Source: Pseudoclavibacter caeni
Lineage (GTDB): Bacteria > Actinomycetota > Actinomycetes > Actinomycetales > Microbacteriaceae
DNA: 64,000 nt
Assembly: GCF_008831125.1 (NCBI RefSeq)
Contig: NZ_WBKA01000003.1
Span: forward strand, 1 to 64,000
Direction: 5' to 3'
Every line of letters begins with the position of its first letter. Positions within the stretch are counted from its first letter, which is position 1. The translations under genes and the position numbers were made by a program. Below the pieces are notes generated by a model. It was given only the letters and a program-made list of their open reading frames with translations. It was not told where the DNA came from and did not search any database. Below are positions 26,166 to 37,027 of the stretch, piece after piece.

Positions 26166-29100
26166 TCACCCTACGTCGAGTCCCAGTCCCCGGGCGAGCA
26201 GCTGGGCGAGGGCGACGCCGTGCACCCCGGCGAGATCGTCGGCCTGGGTGCGGCAGGAGAACCCGTCGGCGAGGTAGACGTAGTCGCCGTCGGTCTCCCG
26301 ACCGGCCTCCTCGAGCGCGGGGAGCAGCGCGGCCTGCGCAACCTTCACGGAGGTCTCGTAGTGGCCTCTCTCCATGCCGAAGTTCCCGGCCAGTCCGCAG
26401 CAGCCGGCGAGTTCCTGGAATCGCACGCCCGCCCGGGTGAGCAGGGCGCGGTCCGCGTCGAAGCCGAGCACGGCGTGCTGGTGGCAGTGGGGCTGGACGA
26501 CCGCGACAGTGCCGGTGAGGTCCGGCAGCGACCAGTCAGGATCCGGCCCCAGCGGCGCCGGGGCGCTCAGGAGCTCGGAAAGAGTGAACACATGCTCGGC
26601 GAGCACGCGGGCCCGGTCGCCGACCTCGGGCTCCTCGCCGAGCAGGTGCAACAGGTCGCTGCGCAGCACCGCCGTGCACGAGGGCTCGAGGCCCATGATC
26701 GGGATGCCGCGGGCCGCGAACGGGGCGAGCTTGTCGACCAGATCGCGCAGCCTCGACTTCGCGGCGTCGAGCTGCCCGGTGGAGATCCACGTCAGCCCGC
26801 AGCACGCGTTCGCCGGCGGAAGGACGACCTCGTAGCCGGCGTCCTCGAGCACCGCGACCGCGGCCCGGGGGATCTCCGGGGCGACGCCGTTGCTGAACGA
26901 GTCCGTCCACAGCACGACCGGCGTGCGCACCCCCCGACGTCGCTCGGCGACGGCCCGGGCGCGGTTCTCCCCGCCTGCGACGGACGCCGGGAGGATTCCC
27001 GCCGCGGCCGCGTCCCGGCCGCCGACCGAGGCGACCCAGTCCACGTCCGTGAAGAAGTCCCGAGACCGGGACCGGCCGTCGTGGCGCAGCCACCGGCCGA
27101 ACTGCACGGGGGCGAACCGCGGCATCGACCGACGATGATCCATGCCTCCACCCCGGATGACGGCCTGCTTCATCCCGGGAATCGCCATCACCGCGTTGAC
27201 CGCCCGCGGGGCCACCCCGATCAGGCGCAGCCACCGGGGCAGCCAGCCGAGCGAGTAGTGCGACAGCGGCCGCACCCGCCCTGCATACCGGCGGTCCAGC
27301 ACCTCCGACTTGTACCGGGCCATGTCGACGCCGGCCGGACAGTCCGAGGAGCACGCCTTGCACGACAGGCACAGGTCGAGCGCGTCGGCGACCTCGGGCG
27401 CGTCCCACCCCCCGGTGACGAGCGTGCCCCGGATCATCTCCTCCAGCACCCGGGCCCGGGCCCGGGTCGAGTCCTTCTCGTCCTTCGACGCCTGGTACGA
27501 CGGGCACATGAACCCGCCCGACGCGCGCAGGTCAGCCCGGCACTTGCCGACGCCCATGCACCGGTGGACGGCCTTCGAGAAGTCCCCGTCATCCTCGGCG
27601 AACGTGAACCCGCCGGCCGTGGGCACCGCCCCCGCCGCGGGACGACGCACATGCGCGTCGATCGCGTCGGGGCGCACCAGCACACCCGGGTTGAGCACGC
27701 CGTCCGGGTCGAAGATCCCCTTGACCGCGGCGAACAGGTCGATCGCCTCCGGGGAGTACATCCTGGGCAGCAGCTCCGACCGGGCTCGCCCGTCGCCGTG
27801 CTCGCCTGACAGCGACCCGCCGTACGAGGCGACGAGGTCGGCGGCGCGCTCCATGAACGCCCGCATCACGTCGGGATCGCGGTCGAGCGGGAAGTCGATG
27901 CGGATGTGCGTGCACCCGTCACCGAAGTGCCCGTACATGAGCCCGTCCAGGTCGAACTCGTTGAGCAGCGTCTGGAACCGGCGCAGATACGACCCGAGCC
28001 GGGCCGGCGGCACGGCGGCGTCCTCCCAGTTCGGCCATGCCTGCCGCCCGTCCGGGGTGCGCCCGCCGAGCCCCGCGCCGTCGGCGCGGATGCGCCACAT
28101 CGCCTGCGCCTCGGGGCCCGGCGGGAACACGACCGCCTCGTCGGAGCTCGACGCAGCCGCGAGCGCCTCGGCCCGGGCCCGCGCGTCCGCCTCGTCGGCG
28201 CCGCCGACCTCCACCATCATCCATCCCTCGCCCGCGGGCAGCGCCGGCACCGCGTGCGGCCCGTGATGCCGGCGCACCACATCCACCAGCCGGGCGTCGA
28301 GACCTTCCACCGCGAGCGGCTTCAGCGGCAGCAGGTTCACCACGTCATCGGCGGCGGCGAACATGTCCGGGTACCCGAGCACCACCAGGTGCGGGGCCGT
28401 CGGCACCGGCACGAGCTGCACCGTCGCCTGCAGGATGACGCCGAGCGTCCCCTCGCTGCCGGCCAGGAACCGGGCGAGATCCTCGCCGCGCTCCGGCAGC
28501 AGGTGCTCCATCGAGTAGCCGGACACCTGCCGGCCGAAGGTGCCGAACTCGGTGCGGATGACCGCCAGATGATCCCGCACCAGCCCGCGCACCTCGGGGA
28601 ACGCGTCGAGCCCACGCCCGGCGGTGAACCGACGCCCGGTGCCGTCGACGACGTCCAGCGACACCACCTGGTCGGCGCTGCGCCCCCAGGCGAGCGCATG
28701 CGGCCCGCACGCGTTGTTGCCGATCGCGCCGCCCAGCGTGCAGCGCGTCCACGTCGAGGGGTCCGGCCCGAACCGCAGCCCGAACCGTCCGGCCTCGCGC
28801 TGCAGGTCGGCGATGATCACTCCGGGCTGCACCACCGCGGTGCGCGCCTCGGGGTCGATCGAGAGGATGCGGTTGAAGTGCCGCGACGTGTCGAGCACGA
28901 TGCCCGGGCCCACTGCATTGCCCGCGATCGAGGTGCCGGCCCCGCGCATCGTCACCGGGATGCCCTGCTCGCGCGCGACGCGCAGCACGCCGACGATGTC
29001 GTCCGCCGTGCGAGGGAACACCACCGCCCGCGGGGCCACCCGGTACACGGACGCGTCGGTCGAGTACTCCGCCCGGCGGCGCGTGCCCGTCTCCACGTCA

Positions 29101-29210
29101 GCGGCGCCACCCGACAGCACGGAGGCGATCTCCGCGACCAGCGCGGCATCGAGCGCGGGGGCATCGGCGGTCGGTCGCCAGACCGGCTCGGCCGCGACGG
29201 GGGACGTCAT
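26166..29210 (-). CDS. FAD-linked oxidoreductase fused to an Fe-S/CCG domain (D-lactate/glycolate dehydrogenase-like)
   Basis: This 1014-residue protein joins two normally separate subunits. The N-terminal half is a PCMH-type FAD domain (PVTMRGAGTSIAGNAVGPGI, LGGAIGNNACG) with an FAD-oxidase C-terminal domain (HFGDGCTHIRIDFPL, GSLSGEHGDGRARS). Then come 4Fe-4S cysteines (CMGVGKCRAD, CLSCKACSSDCPAG) and two CCG-type segments (NACCGLTWI, LAGCCGLAGNFGME). Members oxidise D-2-hydroxy acids such as D-lactate and pass electrons onward. The actual substrate is not shown by the sequence. The stop overlaps the GTG of the secreted protein that follows. Confidence 0.92.
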   Translation of the reverse strand: MTSPVAAEPVWRPTADAPALDAALVAEIASVLSGGAADVETGTRRRAEYSTDASVYRVAPRAVVFPRTADDIVGVLRVAREQGIPVTMRGAGTSIAGNAVGPGIVLDTSRHFNRILSIDPEARTAVVQPGVIIADLQREAGRFGLRFGPDPSTWTRCTLGGAIGNNACGPHALAWGRSADQVVSLDVVDGTGRRFTAGRGLDAFPEVRGLVRDHLAVIRTEFGTFGRQVSGYSMEHLLPERGEDLARFLAGSEGTLGVILQATVQLVPVPTAPHLVVLGYPDMFAAADDVVNLLPLKPLAVEGLDARLVDVVRRHHGPHAVPALPAGEGWMMVEVGGADEADARARAEALAAASSSDEAVVFPPGPEAQAMWRIRADGAGLGGRTPDGRQAWPNWEDAAVPPARLGSYLRRFQTLLNEFDLDGLMYGHFGDGCTHIRIDFPLDRDPDVMRAFMERAADLVASYGGSLSGEHGDGRARSELLPRMYSPEAIDLFAAVKGIFDPDGVLNPGVLVRPDAIDAHVRRPAAGAVPTAGGFTFAEDDGDFSKAVHRCMGVGKCRADLRASGGFMCPSYQASKDEKDSTRARARVLEEMIRGTLVTGGWDAPEVADALDLCLSCKACSSDCPAGVDMARYKSEVLDRRYAGRVRPLSHYSLGWLPRWLRLIGVAPRAVNAVMAIPGMKQAVIRGGGMDHRRSMPRFAPVQFGRWLRHDGRSRSRDFFTDVDWVASVGGRDAAAAGILPASVAGGENRARAVAERRRGVRTPVVLWTDSFSNGVAPEIPRAAVAVLEDAGYEVVLPPANACCGLTWISTGQLDAAKSRLRDLVDKLAPFAARGIPIMGLEPSCTAVLRSDLLHLLGEEPEVGDRARVLAEHVFTLSELLSAPAPLGPDPDWSLPDLTGTVAVVQPHCHQHAVLGFDADRALLTRAGVRFQELAGCCGLAGNFGMERGHYETSVKVAQAALLPALEEAGRETDGDYVYLADGFSCRTQADDLAGVHGVALAQLLARGLGLDVG

Positions 29211-29281
29211 CGGCGGCTTCCTTCCTCGGGCGGCCCGGTCGGCCGGGCCACGATCATGGGACGGCGTCCGACCGCCGCGGA

Positions 29282-30808
29282 TCAGTAGTGGACCGACACG
29301 GGGGTGCCGATCGGTGCGAAATCGTACACCGTCTTGGCATTAGCCACGCTCAGGTTGACGCAGCCGTGGCTCATGTCGGCCTTGCCGAACATGTTGTGCC
29401 AGTAGGTGCCGTGCAGCGCCTGGTCGCCGTTGAAGTAGGTGTCCCAGGGCACGTTCGGCGTGCAGTAGTCGAACCGGGCCGAGCAGCCCATGTCCTGCAG
29501 CGCCGTCTTGTACCAGACCTTGTACTCCCCGACCTTCGTCGAGGTGGAAGCCGACTGCCTGCCCCCGGAGTTCGTCTCCTTACCCGGGGACATCGGGAAG
29601 GTCGCGACAACCTGCCCATTCTCGATCAGCGAGGCGGTGCGCGCGGCGAGGGCGACGTCGATCCTCCGGTCGACGGTCTGAGTCTCGAAGGGCACCTCCG
29701 TGACCGGCAGCGCGAACGAGGTCGTGTCGCCGCCGGCGCTGGCGACCACCTGGTCGACGAGCTCGGAGACGTCGCCGAGCGTCTTCCCGGTGGAGCCCTT
29801 GGTGACGATCGCCGTCGGGTCGGAGGCGAGGACCACCTGCGTGGTCGGGGTGGCGTCCAGCCTCCCGGCGACGGTGCCGGTCAGGTACGCGCGTACCCGG
29901 TCGGGGTCGTAGGTGGCGGAGAGCGTGCCGTCCTGCTGTGAGACGGTGACCCAGCCGCCGACCGTCGCCGCGTCTGCCGTCGCGAGTGTCGTGTCACCGA
30001 TGGTGAAGGAGATCCGATGCACCAGCGCCTGTGCCCCGATCGCGGCCTGAGCCGCCGCGTCGTCGGTGATCGTCGGCTCGACGGTCGTGGTCGGCAGGGC
30101 CACCGTGCTGTCGTCGCCGGCAGTGAACGCCTCGGCGAACGCGGTGCGCGCGGCACCGGCGTCGGCCCCGGTGCCGGCGACGCCCGGGACGACGGAGAAC
30201 GTGCCCGCCTTGGCGTCATAGGCCAGCGAGGGCTCCGTCATGGTGAAGGCGTCAGGCCAGGCGGAGGAGAAGTACCGCTGCTCGCGGACGTCGTCGCCGG
30301 AGACCGCGGCCGAGGCCTGCGATGCCGAGCCCCAGGTCCAGAACCGCCAAGCGGGCTGATCGGCCATGACCGCCTGCACGGTGGAGGCCGCGTCGAGCTG
30401 CAGACCGAGATCCGAGGCCGTCACCGGCTGCTGCTGGCCGTCGAGCTCCATCGGCAGGGAGAAGTCGTCGAACGCCGTCTGGACGGCATCCGTCGCCTCC
30501 GCGGTGGTCTTCCCGCCGAGATCCACCCCGGCGTAGGAGATCCCGGGGGCCACATGATCGCTGGACCACCAGGCGCCGAAGCCGATGGCGCCGAGCACGA
30601 CAACCCCGATCCCCCCGAGCACCCAGGGGAGGACGCGATGTCGCCCCCGCCGCGCACCGGCGTCGACCAGCCCCGTGGCCCCGTCCCCGCCCGCGGGCGG
30701 CTGTTGCCCGCCCGCGTCGAGCACCGCGGTCGGCATGGCCTCCGTCGCCGCCGCGGGCTCCGCGGTCGCCGTCGCGGTCACGCCACCAGGCGTGGTCTCA
30801 TCCCCCAT
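29282..30808 (-). CDS. L,D-transpeptidase (YkuD family) with PG-binding domains
   Basis: This 508-residue cell-wall enzyme makes 3-3 peptidoglycan crosslinks or attaches proteins. A cytoplasmic Ala/Pro/Thr-rich N-terminus precedes one membrane helix (VLPWVLGGIGVVVLGAIGFG). Two putative peptidoglycan-binding-4 type domains follow, then a C-terminal YkuD domain with HGTYWHNMF and catalytic MSHGCVNLS (His and Cys). It is divergent from valS, and the shared region holds two palindromes. Confidence 0.93.
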   Translation of the reverse strand: MGDETTPGGVTATATAEPAAATEAMPTAVLDAGGQQPPAGGDGATGLVDAGARRGRHRVLPWVLGGIGVVVLGAIGFGAWWSSDHVAPGISYAGVDLGGKTTAEATDAVQTAFDDFSLPMELDGQQQPVTASDLGLQLDAASTVQAVMADQPAWRFWTWGSASQASAAVSGDDVREQRYFSSAWPDAFTMTEPSLAYDAKAGTFSVVPGVAGTGADAGAARTAFAEAFTAGDDSTVALPTTTVEPTITDDAAAQAAIGAQALVHRISFTIGDTTLATADAATVGGWVTVSQQDGTLSATYDPDRVRAYLTGTVAGRLDATPTTQVVLASDPTAIVTKGSTGKTLGDVSELVDQVVASAGGDTTSFALPVTEVPFETQTVDRRIDVALAARTASLIENGQVVATFPMSPGKETNSGGRQSASTSTKVGEYKVWYKTALQDMGCSARFDYCTPNVPWDTYFNGDQALHGTYWHNMFGKADMSHGCVNLSVANAKTVYDFAPIGTPVSVHY

Positions 30809-30838
30809 CGGACACCTCTCTCAATGCCATGCACGACA

Positions 30839-30852
30839 TGCGTGGCCACGCA
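30839..30852. promoter_or_regulatory. Perfect 14-bp palindrome in the L,D-transpeptidase leader
   Basis: tgcgtggccacgca is its own reverse complement and lies about 30 bases upstream of the L,D-transpeptidase start. It could be an operator for a dimeric regulator. Confidence 0.4.
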
Positions 30853-30872
30853 CGTCTCGGCCAGTCTAATAC

Positions 30873-30888
30873 GGTTGTCCCGACAACC
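30873..30888. promoter_or_regulatory. Inverted repeat between the L,D-transpeptidase gene and valS
   Basis: ggttgtc and gacaacc are perfect 7-base arms around a 2-base centre. The TTGTC..GACAA pattern is the kind of site bound by dimeric repressors such as GntR-type proteins. It lies between divergent genes and could affect either one. Confidence 0.4.
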
Positions 30889-31019
30889 AGAGGATGTGCC
30901 TCCGCGCGTCCGCGGTATGCTGGTGCGGATCGCCGCCCGTCGGCGCACACTCAGGCACACCGCAGACGCCGCCGGCGCCTCGACCACGCAGTGCCGCACA
31001 TATCGAAGGAGCCCGCAAG

Positions 31020-33635
31020 GTGACCGAACCCGCCGCCATCCCCGACAAACCCGCGCTCGAGGGTCTCGAGGCCAAGTGGAACGCCCGCTGGGAGGAGCAG
31101 GGCACCTTCCACTTCAACCGCGAGGCGGCCCGCGCGAAGGGCGTCTACTCCGTGGACACCCCGCCGCCCACCGCCTCGGGCTCGCTGCACATCGGCCACG
31201 TGTTCAGCTACACCCACACCGATGTGATCGCCCGCTACCAGCGCGCGGCCGGCCATGAGGTGTTCTACCCGATGGGCTGGGACGACAACGGCCTGCCGAC
31301 CGAGCGGCGCGTGCAGAACTACTTCGGCGTCCGCTGTGATCCCACGCTGCCGTACGATCCGGGCTTCGAGCCGCCGCTGCACGGCGCCGAGGGCAGGAGC
31401 GTGCGCGCCGCCGACCAGCGGCCGATCTCGCGCCGCAACTTCATCGAGCTGTGCGAGCGGCTGACCGTCGAGGACGAGCAGCAGTTCGAGCACCTGTGGC
31501 GCATGGTCGGGCTCTCCGTCGACTGGTCGCAGACGTACCGCACGATCAGCGACGAGTCGATCGCGGCCAGCCAGCGCGCGTTCCTGCGCAACCTGGCCCG
31601 CGGCGAGGCCTACCAGGCCGATGCCCCGACGCTGTGGGACGTCACCTTCCGCACCGCGGTCGCCCAGGCCGAGCTGGAGGACCGCGAGCGCGACGGCGCC
31701 TACCACGCACTCGCCTTCCACCGCACCGGCGACCACGAGGACGAGGACGTCGTGATCGAGACGACCCGCCCGGAGCTGCTGCCCGCCTGTGTCGCCCTCG
31801 TCGCGCACCCCGACGACGAGCGCTACCAGCCGCTGTTCGGCACCACCGTCCGCACCCCGCTGTTCGACGTCGAGGTGCCGGTGCTCCCCCACCGGCTCGC
31901 GCAGCCGGACAAGGGGAGCGGCATCGCCATGATCTGCACCTTCGGCGACGTCACCGACGTGGTGTGGTGGCGAGAGCTGCATCTGCCCAACCGCACGATC
32001 ATCGGGCAGGACGGCCGCATCCTCGATCTCGATCCGACCTGGATCACCGACCCGCACGGCCGCGAGGTCTTCGGCGAGCTGGTCGGCAAGACCGTCTTCT
32101 CCGCCCAGAAGGCCGTCGTCGAGGCACTGCGGGCGTCGGGCGAGCTGCTCGGCGACCCGAAGCCGATCCACCACCCCGTCAAGTTCTTCGAGAAGGGCGA
32201 CCGCCCGCTCGAGATCGTCAGCACCCGGCAGTGGTACATCCGCAACGGGGCGAACGACCCCGAGCTGCGGGCGACGCTCAAGCGGCGCGGCGACGAGTTG
32301 CAGTGGCATCCGGCGTTCATGCACGTGCGGTACGACAACTGGGTCGACGGCCTCAACAGCGACTGGCTGGTCAGCCGGCAGCGCTACTTCGGCGTGCCGA
32401 TCCCGGTGTGGTACCCCGTGCTCGCGGACGGCACCGTGGACCACGACCATCCGATCGCCCCCGCCGAGGCGGACCTGCCGGTGGATCCCTCCTCGCAGGC
32501 CCCCAAGGGGTTCGCGGAGGCGCAGCGCGGCGAGCCGGGCGGATTCGTCGGCGAGGTCGACGTGCTCGACACATGGGCGACCTCGTCGCTGACCCCGCAG
32601 CTGGCCGGCGGTTGGGAGCGCGATCCCGAGCTGTGGGATCTCGTCGCCCCGTACGATCTGCGGCCGCAGGCGCAGGACATCATCCGCACCTGGCTGTTCT
32701 CCACCGTGCTGCGCAGCGAGCTCGAGGACCACCGCCTGCCGTGGGCGCACACCACGATCTCGGGCTTCATCGTCGACCCCGACCGCAAGAAGATGTCGAA
32801 GTCCAAGGGCAACGTGGTCACCCCGCTGGGTCTGCTCGAGCAGTACAGCGCCGACGCGGTGCGGTACTGGGCCTCGGCGTACAAGCTCGGCACCGACGCC
32901 GCGTTCGACCCGCACAACCCCAAGCAGATCAAGGTCGGCCGTCGTCTGGCGATCAAGATCCTCAACGCCGCGAAGTTCGTGCTCGGCTTCGGCGAGCCCG
33001 CGGCGGATGCCCGGTCCACGCTGCCCATCGACGTGAGCCTGCTGGCCGCGCTCTCGGACGTCGTCACCCAGGCGACCAAGGCGTTCGATGCCTATGACCA
33101 CGCCCGGGCGCTCGAGGTCACCGAGTCGTTCTTCTGGACGTTCTGCGACGACTACATCGAGATCGTCAAGGAGCGTGCCTACAGCGACGACGCGGCTGGC
33201 CGCGACTCGGCCCTGGTCACGCTGCGCACCGCGCTGGACGTGCTGCTGCGGCTGTTCGCCCCGTTCATCGTCTACGCGACCGAGGAGGTCTACAGCTGGA
33301 CGCACACGGAGTCAGTGCACCGCCAGCCCTGGCCGACCGTGTCGGAGATCGCCGAGGCGATCGCGCCCGACCGGCGCGAGGGCGCCGACGACGGCGTGTT
33401 CCAGGCGGTCAGCGACGCGCTCATCACCTTCCGCCGGGCGAAGACCGAGGCGAAGGTGAAGATGCGCACCCCGATCGTGACCGCCACACTGCACGGGCCG
33501 GCCGACCGGGTCCGGCTCGCCGCGCAGGCGCTCGACGATCTGCGCTCGGTGACGAAGGCGCAGCACGTCGAGCTGGCCGAGGACGGCACGGAGTTCACGA
33601 TCTCCGACGTCGCCTTCGCCCCGCTGGAGGGCTGA
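31020..33635 (+). CDS. valS: Valyl-tRNA synthetase
   Basis: It charges tRNA-Val, with editing of threonine. The 871-residue class I enzyme has PPPTASGSLHIGHVFSYTHT (HIGH motif), GWDDNGLPTERRV and KKMSKSKGNVVTP (KMSKS). The GTG at 31020 has AAGGAG 8 bases upstream; the longer ATG frame upstream lacks such a site. A TATGCT -10-like box at 30916-30921 gives a leader of about 90 bases. A strong hairpin follows at 33664-33700. Confidence 0.97.
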   Translation: MTEPAAIPDKPALEGLEAKWNARWEEQGTFHFNREAARAKGVYSVDTPPPTASGSLHIGHVFSYTHTDVIARYQRAAGHEVFYPMGWDDNGLPTERRVQNYFGVRCDPTLPYDPGFEPPLHGAEGRSVRAADQRPISRRNFIELCERLTVEDEQQFEHLWRMVGLSVDWSQTYRTISDESIAASQRAFLRNLARGEAYQADAPTLWDVTFRTAVAQAELEDRERDGAYHALAFHRTGDHEDEDVVIETTRPELLPACVALVAHPDDERYQPLFGTTVRTPLFDVEVPVLPHRLAQPDKGSGIAMICTFGDVTDVVWWRELHLPNRTIIGQDGRILDLDPTWITDPHGREVFGELVGKTVFSAQKAVVEALRASGELLGDPKPIHHPVKFFEKGDRPLEIVSTRQWYIRNGANDPELRATLKRRGDELQWHPAFMHVRYDNWVDGLNSDWLVSRQRYFGVPIPVWYPVLADGTVDHDHPIAPAEADLPVDPSSQAPKGFAEAQRGEPGGFVGEVDVLDTWATSSLTPQLAGGWERDPELWDLVAPYDLRPQAQDIIRTWLFSTVLRSELEDHRLPWAHTTISGFIVDPDRKKMSKSKGNVVTPLGLLEQYSADAVRYWASAYKLGTDAAFDPHNPKQIKVGRRLAIKILNAAKFVLGFGEPAADARSTLPIDVSLLAALSDVVTQATKAFDAYDHARALEVTESFFWTFCDDYIEIVKERAYSDDAAGRDSALVTLRTALDVLLRLFAPFIVYATEEVYSWTHTESVHRQPWPTVSEIAEAIAPDRREGADDGVFQAVSDALITFRRAKTEAKVKMRTPIVTATLHGPADRVRLAAQALDDLRSVTKAQHVELAEDGTEFTISDVAFAPLEG

Positions 33636-33663
33636 GCCCCGCCGGAACGCCGCCCGCGCCCTC

Positions 33664-33700
33664 GATCGCCCCGTCCGGCTCGCCGTCGGACGGGGCGATC
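33664..33700 (+). terminator. Terminator after valS
   Basis: Fourteen-base perfect arms gatcgccccgtccg/cggacggggcgatc with a 9-base loop lie 29 bases past the valS stop. No T-run follows, but the stem is very strong. Confidence 0.7.
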
Positions 33701-33808
33701 CGTCTCCGGTCGCTCGTTCTCGTGCGCCCGAACGGGCACGCCGACGGGGCGAACGCTCGACCATGCCGCACGGGCGACGTCAGCCGGTGGCTGTGCCAGA
33801 CTGGAGGC

Positions 33809-34048
33809 ATGCGAATCGGCACACGCTGGCCCATCGGCGCTCCGGCGCCGGCACACCTCACCCCCGGCATGCACCAGGCGATCCGTCAGGCCGAGACCGG
33901 TCTGGACGACGCCCAGCGGGCACGCTGGGGCTGGACGCTCACCTGGCTGGAAGGATTTCCCGTCGTCACCCGCGATGACGGGCTGCGCATCCGTCAGGCC
34001 CGCACCCCGGACGAGGCGATCGTCGACGACGTCGACGACGAGATCTGA
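33809..34048 (+). CDS. Small conserved hypothetical protein
   Basis: This 79-residue acidic protein contains a central WGWTLTWLEGFPVV motif and ends DDVDDEI. GGAGG lies immediately before the ATG, closer than usual. Proteins with the same WTLTWLEG core are found near valS and clpX in related genomes, to my recollection. Function unknown. It is convergent with clpX. Confidence 0.7.
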   Translation: MRIGTRWPIGAPAPAHLTPGMHQAIRQAETGLDDAQRARWGWTLTWLEGFPVVTRDDGLRIRQARTPDEAIVDDVDDEI

Positions 34049-34095
34049 GCCCCGGGCGAGATCGCGGGGTACCCGGGCGAAGGCAACGGTTTGGT

Positions 34096-34121
34096 GAGCG
34101 GACGCGCCGTCCCGTCCGCTC
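34096..34121. terminator. Hairpin between the small ORF and clpX
   Basis: Eight-base arms gagcggac/gtccgctc with a 10-base loop lie between two convergent genes, so it may stop transcription from both sides. Confidence 0.45.
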
Positions 34122-34131
34122 AAGCGTCGGC

Positions 34132-35409
<1,278 letters not shown>

Positions 35410-35460
35410 GCCACTGCATCCTCTCCACGTCCGCCGATGTCGACCCTACCCGATGCCCGG

Positions 35461-35502
35461 GCGCCCGGCATTCGACCCGCCCACGGGTCGGATGCCGGGC
35501 GC
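35461..35502 (-). terminator. Strong hairpin between clpP2 and clpX
   Basis: Nineteen-base arms (35461-35479 and 35484-35502) pair with a single G-T wobble around a 4-base loop. It is one of the longest stems in the window and probably ends most clpP1-clpP2 transcripts. Confidence 0.7.
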
Positions 35503-35515
35503 ATCGGGGGCCGGG

Positions 35516-36259
35516 TCAGGCGCGCCGCTGCGTCTTGCGCGTGGTGAGCACCTGGTCGATCAGCCCGTACTCCAGCGCCTGCTCGGCGGTGAGGATCTTG
35601 TCGCGATCGATGTCCTGGTGCACCTGCTCCTTGGTGCGGTTGGAGTGTTCCGCGAGGGTGTCCTCGACCCACTCCCGCATCCGCAGGATCTCCGCCGCCT
35701 GGATCTCGATGTCGGAGGCCTGGCCGTGGCCGCCCTCGCCGCCGATCGCCGGCTGATGGATGAGCACCCGGGCGTTCGGCAGGGCGAGACGCTTGCCGGG
35801 CGCGCCGGCGGCCAGCAGCACCGCGGCGGCCGAGGCGGCCTGACCGAGGCAGATCGTCTGCACCTCCGGGCGGATGTACTGCATGGTGTCGTAGATGGCC
35901 GTCAGCGCCGTCAACGACCCGCCGGGCGAGTTGATGTACATCTGGATGTCACGATCGGGGTCGAGGCTCTCCAGAACGAGCAGCTGCGCCATGATGTCAT
36001 CCGCGGAGGCGTCATCCACCTGCACGCCGAGGAAGATGATGCGATCCTCGAACAGCTTCGTGTACGGGTTCTGCCGCTTGTAACCGTAGGAGGTGCGCTC
36101 CTCGAACTCCGGCAGGATGTACCGGGAGACGGGCAGGCCGGGTCCAGTCGGCAGGCCTGCCGGCATCATCCCACTGAACGGCAGTCGCCGCGGTACCGCG
36201 CTGTTGGGGAATTCCATGTGTGCACCCGTCTCTCTCATGCCCGTCTCGACGTCGTTCAC
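35516..36259 (-). CDS. clpP2: ClpP2, protease subunit
   Basis: This is a catalytic subunit of the mixed ClpP1P2 tetradecamer of actinobacteria. The 247-residue protein has [17 protein letters not shown], the Ser nucleophile in [14 protein letters not shown], His in [10 protein letters not shown] and a downstream Asp. Its N-terminus is longer than that of ClpP1 and may be processed. The ATG overlaps the clpP1 stop in an ATGA. Confidence 0.97.
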   Translation of the reverse strand: MNDVETGMRETGAHMEFPNSAVPRRLPFSGMMPAGLPTGPGLPVSRYILPEFEERTSYGYKRQNPYTKLFEDRIIFLGVQVDDASADDIMAQLLVLESLDPDRDIQMYINSPGGSLTALTAIYDTMQYIRPEVQTICLGQAASAAAVLLAAGAPGKRLALPNARVLIHQPAIGGEGGHGQASDIEIQAAEILRMREWVEDTLAEHSNRTKEQVHQDIDRDKILTAEQALEYGLIDQVLTTRKTQRRA

Positions 36260-36864
36260 TTGTCCGCCCCCGCGTCCCGCGCGGTTCCGCCGCCGCCGGC
36301 GACATCCTTGGCCGCGGACTGGATGTGGTCGACGAAGCCGTACTCGAGCGCCTCCTGCGCCGTGAACCAGTGGTCGCGATCGCCGTCCCGGGCGATCTGC
36401 TCGACGGTCTTGCCGGTCTGCTCCGCGGTCAGCTCGAACAGGCGACGCTTCATGTCGCCGATCAGCTGCGCCTGGATCGCGATGTCCGAGGCGGTGCCGC
36501 CGAAGCCGCCGTGCGGCTGGTGCAGCAGCACGCGCGTGTTGGGCGTGGCGTACCGCTTGCCCTTCGTGCCGCTGGAGAGCAGGAACTGCCCCATCGACGC
36601 GGCCATGCCGATGCCGACGGTGACGACGTCGTTGGGCACGAACTGCATCGCGTCGTAGATGGCCATGCCCGCGGTGATCGAGCCACCCGGAGAGTTGATG
36701 TAGAGGTAGATGTCAGCCTCGGGATCCTCGGCCGCCAGGAGCAGGATCTTCGCGCAGATCTCATTGGCGTTCTCGTCGCGGACCTCCGACCCCAGCCAGA
36801 TGATGCGCTCTTTCAGCAGGCGGTCATAGATCGACGCCTGCCCATGGGACTCTGCCATCTCCAC
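36256..36864 (-). CDS. clpP1: ClpP1, protease subunit
   Basis: This 202-residue partner of ClpP2 has [20 protein letters not shown], catalytic Ser in [11 protein letters not shown] and His in VLLHQPHGG. The ATG at 36864 is followed two codons later by another ATG (36858). It is the first gene of the clpP1-clpP2 pair, downstream of tig. Confidence 0.97.
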   Translation of the reverse strand: MEMAESHGQASIYDRLLKERIIWLGSEVRDENANEICAKILLLAAEDPEADIYLYINSPGGSITAGMAIYDAMQFVPNDVVTVGIGMAASMGQFLLSSGTKGKRYATPNTRVLLHQPHGGFGGTASDIAIQAQLIGDMKRRLFELTAEQTGKTVEQIARDGDRDHWFTAQEALEYGFVDHIQSAAKDVAGGGGTARDAGADK

Positions 36865-36956
36865 TCTCCGTTCGTCGGTGCATGTATGAATCTACTGGAC
36901 CCCGCTGACACCCGTCCGGGGTGTTCGCCGTGGGCAAAAGCCACGCGGGACGACGA

Positions 36957-36991
36957 GGCGGGGCGCACACCCCTGGGATGTGCGCCCCGCC
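36957..36991 (-). terminator. Terminator after tig
   Basis: Thirteen-base perfect arms ggcggggcgcaca/tgtgcgccccgcc with a 9-base loop lie between the tig stop and clpP1. It suggests clpP1 has its own promoter in the remaining 90 bases. Confidence 0.7.
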
Positions 36992-37027
36992 CGCGGTGCG
37001 GCCTCTCGGCCGCGTGTCACCGTCCGG

